A stretch of 64,000 bases of DNA from Sordaria brevicollis (taxonomy: Eukaryota > Ascomycota > Sordariomycetes > Sordariales > Sordariaceae). How positions within the stretch are numbered: the stretch's first letter is position 1; every line of letters begins with the position of its first letter. A program made the position numbers and the translations under genes. The stretch lies in NCBI GenBank assembly GCA_033439795.1, contig JAUTDP010000020.1, positions 186,001 through 250,000 of the forward strand, in the 5' to 3' direction. The notes beneath the pieces were generated by a model. The model searched no databases and had not been told where the DNA came from. It saw only the letters and a program-made list of their open reading frames with translations. Of this stretch, positions 1 to 10,209 are shown piece after piece.

Positions 1-277
1 CTGGTTTTGGGATTGGACGAGGAGACGGGGATGGACGTCTTCATCACCACCGTCGCCATCGTCGTCGCCGTCGGTTGGGGATGTTGATGAGAAGACGTCA
101 CTTATTCACCACGGAAAGGCCAAGAAGGGAGGAAAAGAGGAGAAGAGGAATGAAGATGAGGGAAGGATTGAGGTGAGGATTGAGCCGTTAAAGGATTTCG
201 ACTGGAAAACGACGGAGCCGTTGAGGTTTAGACCGTTTAAGGAGATGTATCATATTACCATGGGTGGGTATTTGCAA

Positions 278-335
<58 letters not shown>

Positions 336-1855
336 TCGTCCATCTTGCCCGATGTTATATTCACCATCACCGCCTTGATCGCACCCCTTCCAATCATCGG
401 GCCCCCTATTTCTCCTTCCCGCGACCCTCTTACCTGCAACCCTCTAGTTCCCTTTCTTCCCTCCAATATTTTCCTATCTTCCCAGTTTCTTACGTACTTC
501 ACGTATGTCCTCTCAAACCTTTTTATCCCTTGTGCTCCCTTTAACACCATCGCCGTCGGTATCGCCATCGTCATCGCCATCACCATCGCCATCGGCATCA
601 CCTCCAGTTCCAGTTCCAGTTCCAGTTCCAGTTCCAGTTCCAGTTCCAGTTCCAGTTCCAGTTCCAGTTCCAGTTCACCCTAATTAGATGTACTAACAAC
701 CAACACAACCACCGCACAGCCCTCCAAGCCTCCACACCCTCCGACCTAATCCTCATAGACTCCAATTACCTCTCCCGCATCCACTACCGCCGCCACATCC
801 TTTCCAAGCATGAATCGGAAGTAATCGGTTGTTTACCAGAGGGGAAAGAGGCGGTTAGGGAGTTGTACAGCTATCTCTTGGGGGAGTATTTGGTGGGGAG
901 GTATCCTAGTATGTTCAGGGTTGTCTCTTCTTTAGATACTGGGGCCGGTTTGGAGTTGGGAACAGGACCTGAGGAACAGAAAACAGGAGGCAACAGCGGG
1001 ACGACGACGACGACAATATTCGAGAATCTAGTCACGGGGGCCAAGTTCGAGGTGGTTCCAACCCCGGAGGACCCGTTGGAGTGTTTGAGACGGATGGCGG
1101 TGACGGTGGAGGATGATTTTTATGTTTTGCTGCCTTTTCCTGTTTCGTATCCTACTCTCCATGTCTCCTCTTCCGCTACCTCTACCACCACCACCTCTCT
1201 CACCCCCTCCTCCCCCAGTCCTACCTCCCCCAAGGCCCCGGAAACAGAGCATCGCGCCGTCGCCTTCCTAAACCTCCACCCCTCCGGCTTCTCCCCCGCC
1301 TCCAAACTCTCCCTCCCCTTATCCCAAATCCACTCCCCCGTCCCATCCTACTCCAAAATCGGCCCCTCCCTCGAAAGGTTTTTCTCCCGCTTAACGCCCA
1401 ACACACTTACAAAGCGGGTTAATTGGTCCATCCAGCTTCATTCCGAGCTCTACTCCCCGTCAGGGAATCATGTGCATGAACATGAACTGGGGGAGGTGGA
1501 GGAGGTGGAGGGGTTTGGGGATGAAGAGGCGGAGGAGGGTAGGTTGAGGGTTGAGGTGCAGAGTGTTTTTGCGCTGCCGGTAAGAGGAAGGGAGGGGGGG
1601 ATGGAGGGGGGGAAGGAGGGGGGGAAAGGGGAGGGGGTGGTGAAGGTTTTTGGGTTTAAGACTTATTTGTATTCGCTCAAAGAGGTGAAGGGGGAGGAGG
1701 TGGATGAGACGGAGGAGGGTGGGGGGAAGGTGAAGATGGGGGAGGTACTGGCGAGGGCGATTGAGGGGTTGAGGGAGGGAAATGCGCCGGGGATGTGGAG
1801 GTATAAGGGGGCTGTGAGGTGGGGAAGGGGGGTGACGGGGTGGTTGAGGACTTGA
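1..1855 (+). CDS. DUF3445 / heme-dependent oxidative N-demethylase-like protein (5' end outside window)
   Basis: Two exons are visible: 1-263, open to the window edge, and 720-1855, with the stop at 1853-1855. The intron 264-719 (GTGGGT donor, ACTAAC branch, CAG acceptor) joins in phase. The joined protein runs from the RPFKEMYHITM motif through a PSDLILIDSNY segment to LLGEYLVGRYPSMF, an EDDFYVLLP stretch and the IHSPVPSYSKIGPSLERFF block. That order of motifs is the DUF3445 family, related to the alpha subunit of heme-dependent oxidative N-demethylases. The exact substrate is unknown, and fungal members are mostly uncharacterised. Thr/Ser/Pro and Gly/Glu-rich low-complexity stretches interrupt the domain around 1160-1230 and 1480-1640, which is common in this genome. 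The gene converges on the MDR gene at 2116. Family assignment is good; the start lies before base 1. Confidence 0.8.
280..332 (+). repeat. 53-base poly-T tract inside an intron
   Basis: An uninterrupted run of T lies 16 bases after the donor of the DUF3445 intron. It is far longer than a usual polypyrimidine tract and sits at the wrong (5') end of the intron for splicing. It is likely to vary in length by slippage. It could also be partly a sequencing or assembly artefact. Confidence 0.95.
604..675 (+). repeat. (CCAGTT)12 hexanucleotide tandem repeat in an intron
   Basis: Twelve perfect head-to-tail copies of CCAGTT lie at the 3' side of the same intron, just before the branch-point-like TACTAAC. 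An imperfect ATCGCC-type repeat stands immediately before it (about 550-600). Any apparent Ser- or Val/Pro-rich reading frame here is an artefact of the repeat. Confidence 0.95.
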
Positions 1856-2115
1856 TACTATCACGGAGAGGCACATGGGCCTTGGGATGGTCTGGTCGAA
1901 TGTGCTTTTATGGAAGGACAGGACGGTGATGGAACGGGCAGATAGAGGTAGTAATGGGAATACCGAAGGGAGAAACGAGAGGTAGAGGTATCGGACGCTG
2001 GGAACAACCACGAGAACTGATGACCGAGAAGTATCGCCAAGACAAAGGGAACAATATTGTGGTATCATCAAAACTGGTATCATTATATTTCATCAAATCA
2101 TTGTCAAACCACAAT

Positions 2116-3274
2116 CTACTCGATCTTGATGCCAATCTTGCCAAAGTGCTTCTTGGCCCACTGTTTATCACTCTTAGCAACCATCCATCTTTCCCCAAGT
2201 ACAACTTCCCGGGATAGTAACGTACCATATACTCATAAGCCTCCTTCGCCTGATCCAAGGTAAACACCTTCTGATCCACAACAGGATGAATATCATTCGC
2301 CTCAATAGCCGCGCACATCTCCTCCAGCTGCTGCCTGCTGCCCACATAAATGCCGCGGATCGTGCAGATCCTGCTCAGCGGCTCCAGGATGTTATCCTTG
2401 GGCTTCGCGCCGCCCAGGAACCCAATCAGGGAAATAACACCCTCGTACTTGACCGCCTTGAGCGACTGCTCCATGGTATCCTCACCACCGACCTCAATCA
2501 CATGATCCACACCGACTCCCCCGGGGGTAAGCTTGCGCGCCGTCTCGCCCCAGTTCTTGTCCTCGCGGTAGTTGATGACGTGGTCGGCGCCGAGCTTCTT
2601 GAGCACCTCGGCCTTTTCGGCCGAGGAGGTGGTGGCGATGACGCGCGCGCCGGCGGCCTTGGCGAACTGGAGGGCGAAGAGAGAGACGCCGCCGGTGCCC
2701 TGGACGAGAACGGTCTCGCCGGGCTTGAGCGCCTTGAGGCCGTAGAGGGCGTTCCAGGAAGTGAGACCGGCGCAGGTCAGGGTGGCGGCTTCGACGTAGT
2801 TGAGGTTGGCGGGGATGCGGACGACGCCGTCCTCGTTGAAGACGCCGTACTGGCGGAGGGTGCCGTCCAGAACACCGCCGAGGCCAGAGGTGGCGCCGCG
2901 GGCGTCGATGGCGCCGGCTTGGTGGGCTTGGTTGAAGAGGGTGACGACCTTGTCGCCCTTCTTCCACTTGGTCACCTTGGAGCCGACGGCGAGGACCTCA
3001 CCGGCACCGTCGGAGCCGGCGACGACGGGGAGGTCGAGGGGGAAGGGGTACATGCCCTGGGTGGGTGTTAGTGGGTGTGGGTTTGAAAGTAGCGGGTTGG
3101 AAGACTCACCTTGGGAATGATGAGATCGCGGTAGTTCAGGGAAGCACCGTAGAGACGGACGAGGACGTCGTTCTCGCCGACCTGAGGGACGGGACCTTCC
3201 TCACGGACGAGGCCATCGAAGCCCTTGTCCTGGCCCTTGATGACCCACTGCTGCTGAGTAGAGGGAAGAGACAT
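2116..3274 (-). CDS. Medium-chain dehydrogenase/reductase, quinone-oxidoreductase-like, NAD(P)H-dependent
   Basis: Complement of exons 3110-3274, 2226-3056 and 2116-2160, giving 346 residues. Both introns (GTGAGT...CAG and GTACGT...CAG) are phase 0. The short last exon restores the family's C-terminal HFGKIGIKIE, which the unspliced frame lacks. The N-terminal GroES-like part carries GASLNYRDL, so the catalytic Zn ligand Cys of true alcohol dehydrogenases is replaced. That points to a zinc-free quinone-oxidoreductase-type member (YogA/AdhP-like) rather than an alcohol dehydrogenase. The Rossmann nucleotide-binding loop is VLVQGTGGVSLFALQFAKAAGA in the middle, with GADHVINYRED after it. It is probably cytosolic, as no targeting signal is seen. 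The substrate cannot be told from sequence. Confidence 0.9.
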
Positions 3275-4271
3275 TGTGATGTGATGTGTAGAGACTAGGA
3301 TTACGTGTGGTGTATATGGGTAGGGGGTATCGTAGAGAAGAAAGATGAGATGAAACTGAAAGAAAGGTTGAAGATATGAAGAGCGGGTGAAGGAGGTATT
3401 TGTTTCCTCACTCCACGTGTCGATGATGCTCTGGGTGCCCAGCAGATCAGTGAGGTGTATTTGTCAACTCAACTGTCGAGGAAGCATGATCCCCACCTCA
3501 TGTTCTTCACAGATCCACAGAAGGACGTGGGGCCTTCCAGTGCATCCCTCTCATCGTGATTCCGCCCTTTTTTTTGTGTCCATCGAGGTGCTTGTCCAGT
3601 AGTCCCAGTTGTTTATCACCCCCCAAATTGTTCCTTGTCGATAACGGTTGTACCATATAAAAGTCGTGTACAACACCACATCAACGACGTCATCATTCGT
3701 CTCACTCTGTGCAAATCGGAGTTAGGTCCGCGCTCCAAAGTGGAGTTCTCCCCGGCCTCTCGCCCGAACACACCGCACCGTCTTATTCCAACTGCCGGTG
3801 CTACCGCAAGGTACCGTACCATCGTCTCGGCTCCGGGCCGGACTGTATTCCCAGACGCCCACGTTCCCCTTCCATCCTTCTCACGGCCTTCGATATCATC
3901 AAGTTGTTCAACACCACAACAACAACGCCGTTAGAGACAAAACAACAACCCAATTCCACGATGCCCCCGCCGTTGAATACGATGAAAATGTGGGCCTCTC
4001 TTCTCTTTTACTGGCGGAGTATAACCCCCGGCACTCCGGCAGGCTGCAGCGGAATTTTGAAAAAACCCATCACGAACTGCAGTGATGGATCCATCCATTC
4101 CATGTCTTCCCGCACACGCGGGCCCGCTCCGGCTCGGCGACACCTCCGCTGAGAGAAGTCTAGAATCTTCCACCACACCTTTCTTGATTATAAACCAAGG
4201 ACCCCATATTGAACCCCTCCAGCGGTGATCCGTGTTGTCGGCGCCGATCAAAACAAACGGTTGTGGGTTGA
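3275..4271. other. Intergenic region, upstream of the MDR gene and downstream of the sedolisin
   Basis: About 1 kb without a convincing gene. The part next to 3274 should hold the MDR promoter, and a CACGTG palindrome lies at 3414-3419. The part next to 4272 should hold the sedolisin 3' UTR. Short open frames here have no recognisable domain and overlap one another. Confidence 0.6.
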
Positions 4272-7142
4272 TTATGGGAGACTCATAAGGAGATCCAAAA
4301 GTTTGGGAAAGTTTGGGGTGCTGTTTTTGCCTATGTGTCAGCACATTGCGCGGAAAGATAGGGAAGGGGGAGATGAAAAAGAGAAAACAGAACTTAACTC
4401 ACCCCAGTCCCGTAACAGGATCCCACCCCTCCGTCGCCAAAAACCCGGAGGAATGACAAGCCGGATTCGATCCCTTCGTAACGTCGTTGAAGATTTCGGG
4501 ATGGGCATACTGTTTTTGTCGCCATTTGTCAGCCCTATCGTTTTCGTTTCGTTTTCATGTCCATGTCCAGATTAATTCTCTGCTTTCCCTTTCCCACCAA
4601 AGGTCCAAGGGAAGATCCACGGGCAATCATTAAACCGCATCCCCCTCCCCCATTTCACTTCCATTTCCAACCATTACTCCGTCACCTCCCCCATCCACAA
4701 TCTCCAACATCGCACACCGCAAACATCGCAAATGACAAACCAAAGAAACGGTGCAAGAAAGAAGTACTCACAAACAACGGATTAACAAACCCCAACCTCC
4801 CCCCTCTTTTCCCCCTCCCAGCTTTTATCATCCTCTCCTCAACAACCAGCGTCAACACAGCCCCCCACACCGGCGCCGCCAGCGACGTGCCTCCAACCGC
4901 GCCCCAACCACCAGCGACCCGAACCAAAAAGTCATGGCCAACAGCGCTGACGTCAGGATAACCCCTGCCTGCGCTGTTGAACACTTTCCCTCCTTTTCCG
5001 ACAGTGGTGATATTGGGGAAAGTGGTGGTGATAGAGTCATTGTTGCTGATGGTAAAGTTGTTGGGGAGTGGGTAAGGGAGGGAGTAACTTGTAAAGTTTA
5101 GCTGCGGGGTGACACGGGAGAGGTAGGTAGAGACTGCTGAGAGTTGGTAAGAAGGGAGGGGGAAGACGTTGGAGAAACCGCCGCCGGAGGGGAAGTTGGT
5201 TGTTGCGATTTCTGTCAACTTTTCCGAACTGTTGGTCAAGTTGGTAGAATGAGGATAAGAAGGGGGCAACCACTCTGTAGAGCCCACAGCCAGAACATAC
5301 GGACAAGTCGCATCGCTAGACGGATAAAACGTCTTGCCATCAGGACCGGCACACCCGTTCTTGTGACCGTCGTCACCGGGGTAGGAACCAACGCCGTAGT
5401 CGCCGGAGGCCATCACCACGGTTATTCCCTGCAGACCTAGCTTGAGGATCTCGGAACATTGACACTGGAGGTAAGATGCCGGCAGATCGCCCTCCCCACC
5501 GCCGTACGAGATGGAGATTACGGGCGTGGGCTCGTATAGGCCGCACTGACGGGGGCCTTCGTATTTGTCCGAGGCAGGGGTTGATGAATTGGCGAAGGGG
5601 TTGGGGTAGATGGGGTCGAGACAGGATGCATCTGTGCAGTCGCCGGTTTGGTTGAATGCGGAGTAGGTGCAGTAGGAGCCGTCGAGGGCGTCGAAGAAGG
5701 CTGTGCCGTCCGCCATTCCGGGTTAGCTATCTTGCTTGGTTGATTAAACGAAAAGGGAAAGGATGAGAAGAAGACGGGAAGAACAAACTGTTCCAAAACC
5801 CTTTAAACGGCGTATGTTTATCCGTCTGATTTTTTTCATAGTACTGATCGTCCGTCTGGTACAAGACCGTCTTTTGTGGCCAGATCAGCGGCCAGGCAGC
5901 TTGAAAGTCGAGATTGGATTCGGTGCCGTACTCGGATGGTGTTCTGGCGGCACCGATGGCTCCATCGATGAGGCGTTCGATTGGGTAGGTGCCGTTGGGA
6001 ATTTTTCTGTCGTTTGCGGTCAGTGATGTCTCGGGCAAGAAAGGGGGTGCTGGATGTTGCTCACGGGTAGATGCTACTGAAATAGGCATCCAAGTCCTCT
6101 TTGACGTAGTGGTCGTTGAGACTCTCAAAGATACCCAGCTCGTTACCGGGTGTTGCTGTAGTTCCTTCCGGGAGGCCGTACTGGGCTTGAATCTTTTGTC
6201 AGTGATTATCTCCAGGCAGAATGTTGACACGATCACTCACTGCGTATACACTCGGGCGTGACATACTTGTAGCATGTGCTCTCATTCAACGGCGGGAGTT
6301 CATCGAATCCAGTACGTATCATCCCATTATATGTAGGTCGGAATTGTCGCCGGCGTTTCTCGCTTTCTTGCGTACGAACATGTCGAGCCCGTTTCTGCTG
6401 GTTTCTTCGATTCAAGTTCCGAACCTTGGCTGGATCAGGTCGTAGCTTGATACCTGGCGTAATGTAGTCGACATGATCTCGAACATGGAGTGGGACGTGG
6501 TAGTGGTCGCAGGCTATGGTTTTGGATCCGGTGGGAATGTGTTTGTAGATGTGGTACGTCGTGTAGAGAAGGTCCTCTGCTTCGGTTACCTTGGCGTCGA
6601 ATTGGAGCCACTGTTTACTCGGTGGTCAGAAAGTAGTTCAAGGGTAGGAGTGATGGCGTAGGGCATACCTGGCTGTTCTCGGAGCGGGATATCCGGTGTT
6701 TGGGGATCCCTGACGAGATTATCCATTTCTTGACGGCCTCTACTGTCTCGGTATCTGGTGAGAACATGTCAACCACCTCTTGTCTGCTGAGATGTTGTCC
6801 ATAGTTGGGTGATTTCGGATCCGAACTTGCTTCTTTTGTTAGTAGAGACGACTTGAAGGAAAAGAGGACTTACATGTCCATGAGCAAGTCGTGTCCTTTA
6901 TCCAGATTAGCTTGTTTCAACCCGATACGCATGGGAAGAACGGTGTTTGGGGACACTGGTTCTCTTTTCTCCCATTTCCTTCCCCAGTGAGGCAACGCCC
7001 GTTCGTGAAGAGCGTGAGTATCAGGAACTGTTCTGGTATCGAGACGGTGGGCATGGTGATGTCCGGGGAAGGGAACGGCTGTGACTCCTAAGTTTAGGGC
7101 CAGCAGACCAAGTATGAAAGTAGGTATTTGAAGGAGGACCAT
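4272..7142 (-). CDS. Secreted sedolisin-family tripeptidyl-peptidase (peptidase family S53)
   Basis: Complement of eight exons: 6874-7142, 6669-6825, 6241-6610, 6065-6185, 5789-6006, 4772-5700, 4403-4509 and 4272-4320. All phases match and the product is 739 residues. Residues 1-22 form a signal peptide (MVLLQIPTFILGLLALNLGVTA). The pro-domain follows (LPMRIGLKQANLDKGHDLLMD, SPNYGQHLS, DHYHVP). The S53 active-site set is complete: Glu at about 335 and Asp at about 339 (ESNLD), oxyanion Asp at about 479 (ASGDYGVG) and Ser at about 651 (GGTSLAAP). The C-terminal Ca-binding segment NDVTKGSNPAC...GWDPVTGLGTPNF ends the protein. The family cleaves tripeptides from N termini in acidic surroundings after autoprocessing. 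A basic stretch (about 206-231, with QQKRARHVR and EKRRRQ) divides pro-domain and enzyme and may be a kexin site. Many N-glycosylation motifs agree with secretion. Confidence 0.93.
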
Positions 7143-8279
7143 GATGACAGCGACAGGAGAAGGATGAACGAGGCAAAAGACTTGTGACAACCAGGCCCTG
7201 TGGTTAGGGCATCTTGATATATCATGCGCTTGACGTGATACCAGGACCACCTCGTCACCCATCCACGTTGCCGTTCAGTTCCCGTTCCGGCCGTCGTCTC
7301 CCGCATCTTGGTTGTTGGCATGAGTCAAGCGAGACTTTGATGAACTGGCAGTTTTGGTGGTCCTTTACTCCCGGATATAAACCAATACCAAAAGCTTGAC
7401 AACTGCTGGCTTGTTCGAAGGAGAGCGTCATGATTTGCCCTCCTGATATGGATGGAAACGGAGTACAAAGATGGAGGAGCATACGTCCGAGGGGACGGGA
7501 TAGGGGACCGTGTTTTGGCCGGGGCATGGTCGGTTATTAGTCTGGCCATGAACCAACCTCTGGAGCTTGAACTTCCTTGAGAAAAATACCGGGAAATAGT
7601 CGGTCATTTCGGTCTGATGTCCCGGCATTCGTCTCGTCTGATGTGGTCGTCGTGATGTGACGAAGCCGGGTAGGCGGCCGTAGAGGTGCCTAGGGAAGGA
7701 TGCCTCTTGTTCCAAAGGCCACATCTTGAATTGTTATCGGCATGTAGGTGGCGTCGGTATCGCGAATGCCGCCATCAAGCTTCAAGGAACAGCTCTCGTT
7801 TGTTGTCAAAGGAAGAAGGTGAAGTTGTCATGAGAAGTTTGCCAAGAGATATTCTCCCACTGAAACATCCGCTAACGCTTCAGGGCTCCAATGCGCTAAA
7901 ACAGCGCTGCCCACTTCCCGTAGGCTTCCCGCCCGGCCCCACCCAAGAGCGGGAGTCAGGCATCTTGTCGCTTATCGCAACACAGCCCCTCTGTCATCTC
8001 TTCTTCCGCCTCTTTTGTTTTTCTTTCATCCATTGAACCAACCATCACCAACTTTAGTTCTCGGACTATTCCGTACCACGTACTCCGCCCCCTTTAGAAG
8101 TCCGACAACAACATCAGCCCAAAATGTCACAGCCACAACCGCCATAAAGCTCCCTCGCGGGCCGGCTTATTCATAATAATATTATCCCCCCCCTCGAACC
8201 CCTCAAAGTTCTCTCCTCCTCCATCATAACCACCCCTGGGTATTCGGTCTCCGACAACAACAACCCTCTCTCAATCACA
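7143..8279. other. Divergent intergenic region between the sedolisin and the ADP-ribosylglycohydrolase
   Basis: About 1.1 kb between two divergently transcribed genes, so it should hold both promoters. The right end, just before 8280, is pyrimidine-rich (CT runs at about 8180-8280), as is common before fungal start codons. I see no coding signal. Confidence 0.6.
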
Positions 8280-9680
8280 ATGGCCGACGATTTCCTCTCC
8301 CACCCACCTCATCCCTCTTCCATGTCTAAGACCAACTACCACCGCCAAACCCTCTCCTCCCGCACCACCGCCTCCCTCCTCGGTCTCGCCCTCGGCGACG
8401 CCATAGGCCTTTACACCGAGTTCCTCTCCGCGTCCGAATCAAGGGCTGCATACCCCCAAAAGCGGTTCATCCTCTGGTCTTGCCCCCCTGGACCACCAAC
8501 CCCGTTTCATATGGATAGCCATCGCGCGCAGAACGAAGAGGGGGATTGGACGGATGATACTGATCACTGTTTGTTGGTCTTACTGGCGTTTTTGCATACG
8601 GCTAGGATGAGGGAGGGTGGGGAGGGGGTTGAGGCTGTGGTGCCGATTTTTGATGGCGAGGAGAGGGGAAGTTTTGCGGTTAAGGTTGGGAAGTTACCAC
8701 TTCCAAGTGCGACGGACTTGGCTGAGAGACTGAGTATCTGGGTGCGATGTGGGTTGAGAGCGTTGGACACATTACCTTTAGGCTTAGGCGCCCTGGTGGG
8801 GAACGTAGTCCGCTCGCCGGATTTTCTTGGGGACCCGATGAAAGTGGCGAGGAGTTATTGGACGACTCATACGGCGCCGAACGGGGACAAGTTGGCGCCT
8901 AACGGCAGCTTAATGAGGACTGCCCCCGTGGGACTGATTTGCCTATGGAAGACGGAAGAGGAATGTTTCAGGCTGGCGGCCGAGTTGGGCAAGGTGACGC
9001 ATGCGGACCCGAGGTGTGTCGTGGCTTGTGTGGTGGGGAGTGCGTTGGTGAGGGGGTTGGTTAGGGGGGAGGTTGAGTCGGGAGGGGATGTAACGGATTT
9101 GATAAGGAGGGGGGTGGAGTGGTATAAGAATGAGGGAAGCAAGATGGATGGAGCGGTTCGGGATACGCTAGATGAGCAGGAGGTGTGGAGGTTTGTTGGG
9201 CATGAGACTACACTGGCGGACTTGAAACTGGATGAGGAGGGCAAGATTGGCTATGTCTATAAGACGCTGGGCGCGGGGGTGGTGTTGCTTAGGAAGGCTT
9301 TCGGCGAGAGGATGAAGAGCGATGGACCGAGGCAGAAGCAGGAGAGGTTTGAGAGGTTGATTACACAGTTGGTTATGGAGGGCGGGGACGCGGATACGAA
9401 TGCTTGTTTTGCTGGAGCGTTGTTGGGTGCCACGATGGGACAAGAGGCGTTGCCGGATCATTGGAGGAATGGGCTAAATCATGGCAAGTGGTTGAGTGGG
9501 AAGGCGACGGCACTTTGTCGGGTCTTGGGGTTGGAGGATGGGAAGTATAATGGGAAGGAGGATCTTGATACCCATCCGGATGGAGGAAGGGGGATATTGA
9601 GCAGGGAGGAAATGGACAAGAGGTGGAGAGACTTTGACAAGAGGACAAGACAAAAGATGGACGCAAAGAGGAAAAGGTAA
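8280..9680 (+). CDS. ADP-ribosylglycohydrolase (ARH/DraG family)
   Basis: Single-exon gene, 466 residues. The fold's hallmarks are all present: TTASLLGLALGDAIGLYTEF near residue 30, the first Mg2+ site GDWTDDTD (88-95), LAPNGSLMRTAPVGL in the middle, THADPRCVVACVVGSALVRG, and the second Mg2+ site GGDADTN (368-374) followed by ACFAGALLGA. Family members remove ADP-ribose from modified proteins, or from related ADP-ribosyl compounds, using the two Mg2+ ions held by these acidic motifs. The basic tail (KRTRQKMDAKRKR) may be a nuclear localisation signal. A second in-frame Met at residue 15 is a possible start. No ADP-ribosyltransferase is visible nearby, so its partner lies elsewhere. Confidence 0.92.
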   Translation: MADDFLSHPPHPSSMSKTNYHRQTLSSRTTASLLGLALGDAIGLYTEFLSASESRAAYPQKRFILWSCPPGPPTPFHMDSHRAQNEEGDWTDDTDHCLLVLLAFLHTARMREGGEGVEAVVPIFDGEERGSFAVKVGKLPLPSATDLAERLSIWVRCGLRALDTLPLGLGALVGNVVRSPDFLGDPMKVARSYWTTHTAPNGDKLAPNGSLMRTAPVGLICLWKTEEECFRLAAELGKVTHADPRCVVACVVGSALVRGLVRGEVESGGDVTDLIRRGVEWYKNEGSKMDGAVRDTLDEQEVWRFVGHETTLADLKLDEEGKIGYVYKTLGAGVVLLRKAFGERMKSDGPRQKQERFERLITQLVMEGGDADTNACFAGALLGATMGQEALPDHWRNGLNHGKWLSGKATALCRVLGLEDGKYNGKEDLDTHPDGGRGILSREEMDKRWRDFDKRTRQKMDAKRKR

Positions 9681-10209
9681 GAACGGAAGCGGTCGGTTTG
9701 TTCATATATAAAGCATCGGAACTGCTTAGGAAACTGTAGAGGTATCGAGAGAATCCAGTCTCATCCAGGAAATTTCCATAAAAGTACCGAGTAGTTGTAA
9801 GTGTTAGTGTAAACGTGGGTCTTAACAGAGGTAGCGACGTATTAAGCGGGGAATGAGTTAACACGCGCTAAGTCATTAACAGAAGAGCTAGCATCTACCC
9901 CGCATTCAAAAGCTGACGATCGCGTCGGCGACATGGAGCTTTTTTTCTCCCTTCAACCTCACCGGCGTCCAGTCCTCGCAATCCAACAACCGAACCACCC
10001 AAACAATCCGCGATCGCGCACAATGAACACCCATACCTGCCCCCAACCTGAGCCCTAAGCCAGCAGAGTTCCCAATCGCTTACCTCCAATCGCACCGTCC
10101 GCACCGTCCGCACCGTCCGCACCAACCGCACCAACCGCATCCCCCGAGCGAAATACCCGCATTCTAACAACCTTCGCCGACAACCCTCCCTCGCCTCTCC
10201 CCAACCTCC
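9681..10209. other. Convergent intergenic region with short GCACCGTCC-type repeats
   Basis: About 530 bp between two convergent genes. It holds a short run of 9-base units (GCACCGTCC, then GCACCAACC) at about 10090-10140. Otherwise nothing coding is evident; it should contain the two 3' UTRs. Confidence 0.6.

Noticed and set aside
553..683. Ser-rich or Val/Pro-rich reading frames
   Set aside because: Products of the CCAGTT and related repeats inside an intron.
2286..3071. Open frame of 261 codons on the plus strand
   Set aside because: It is the antisense of the MDR oxidoreductase, whose family match is clear.
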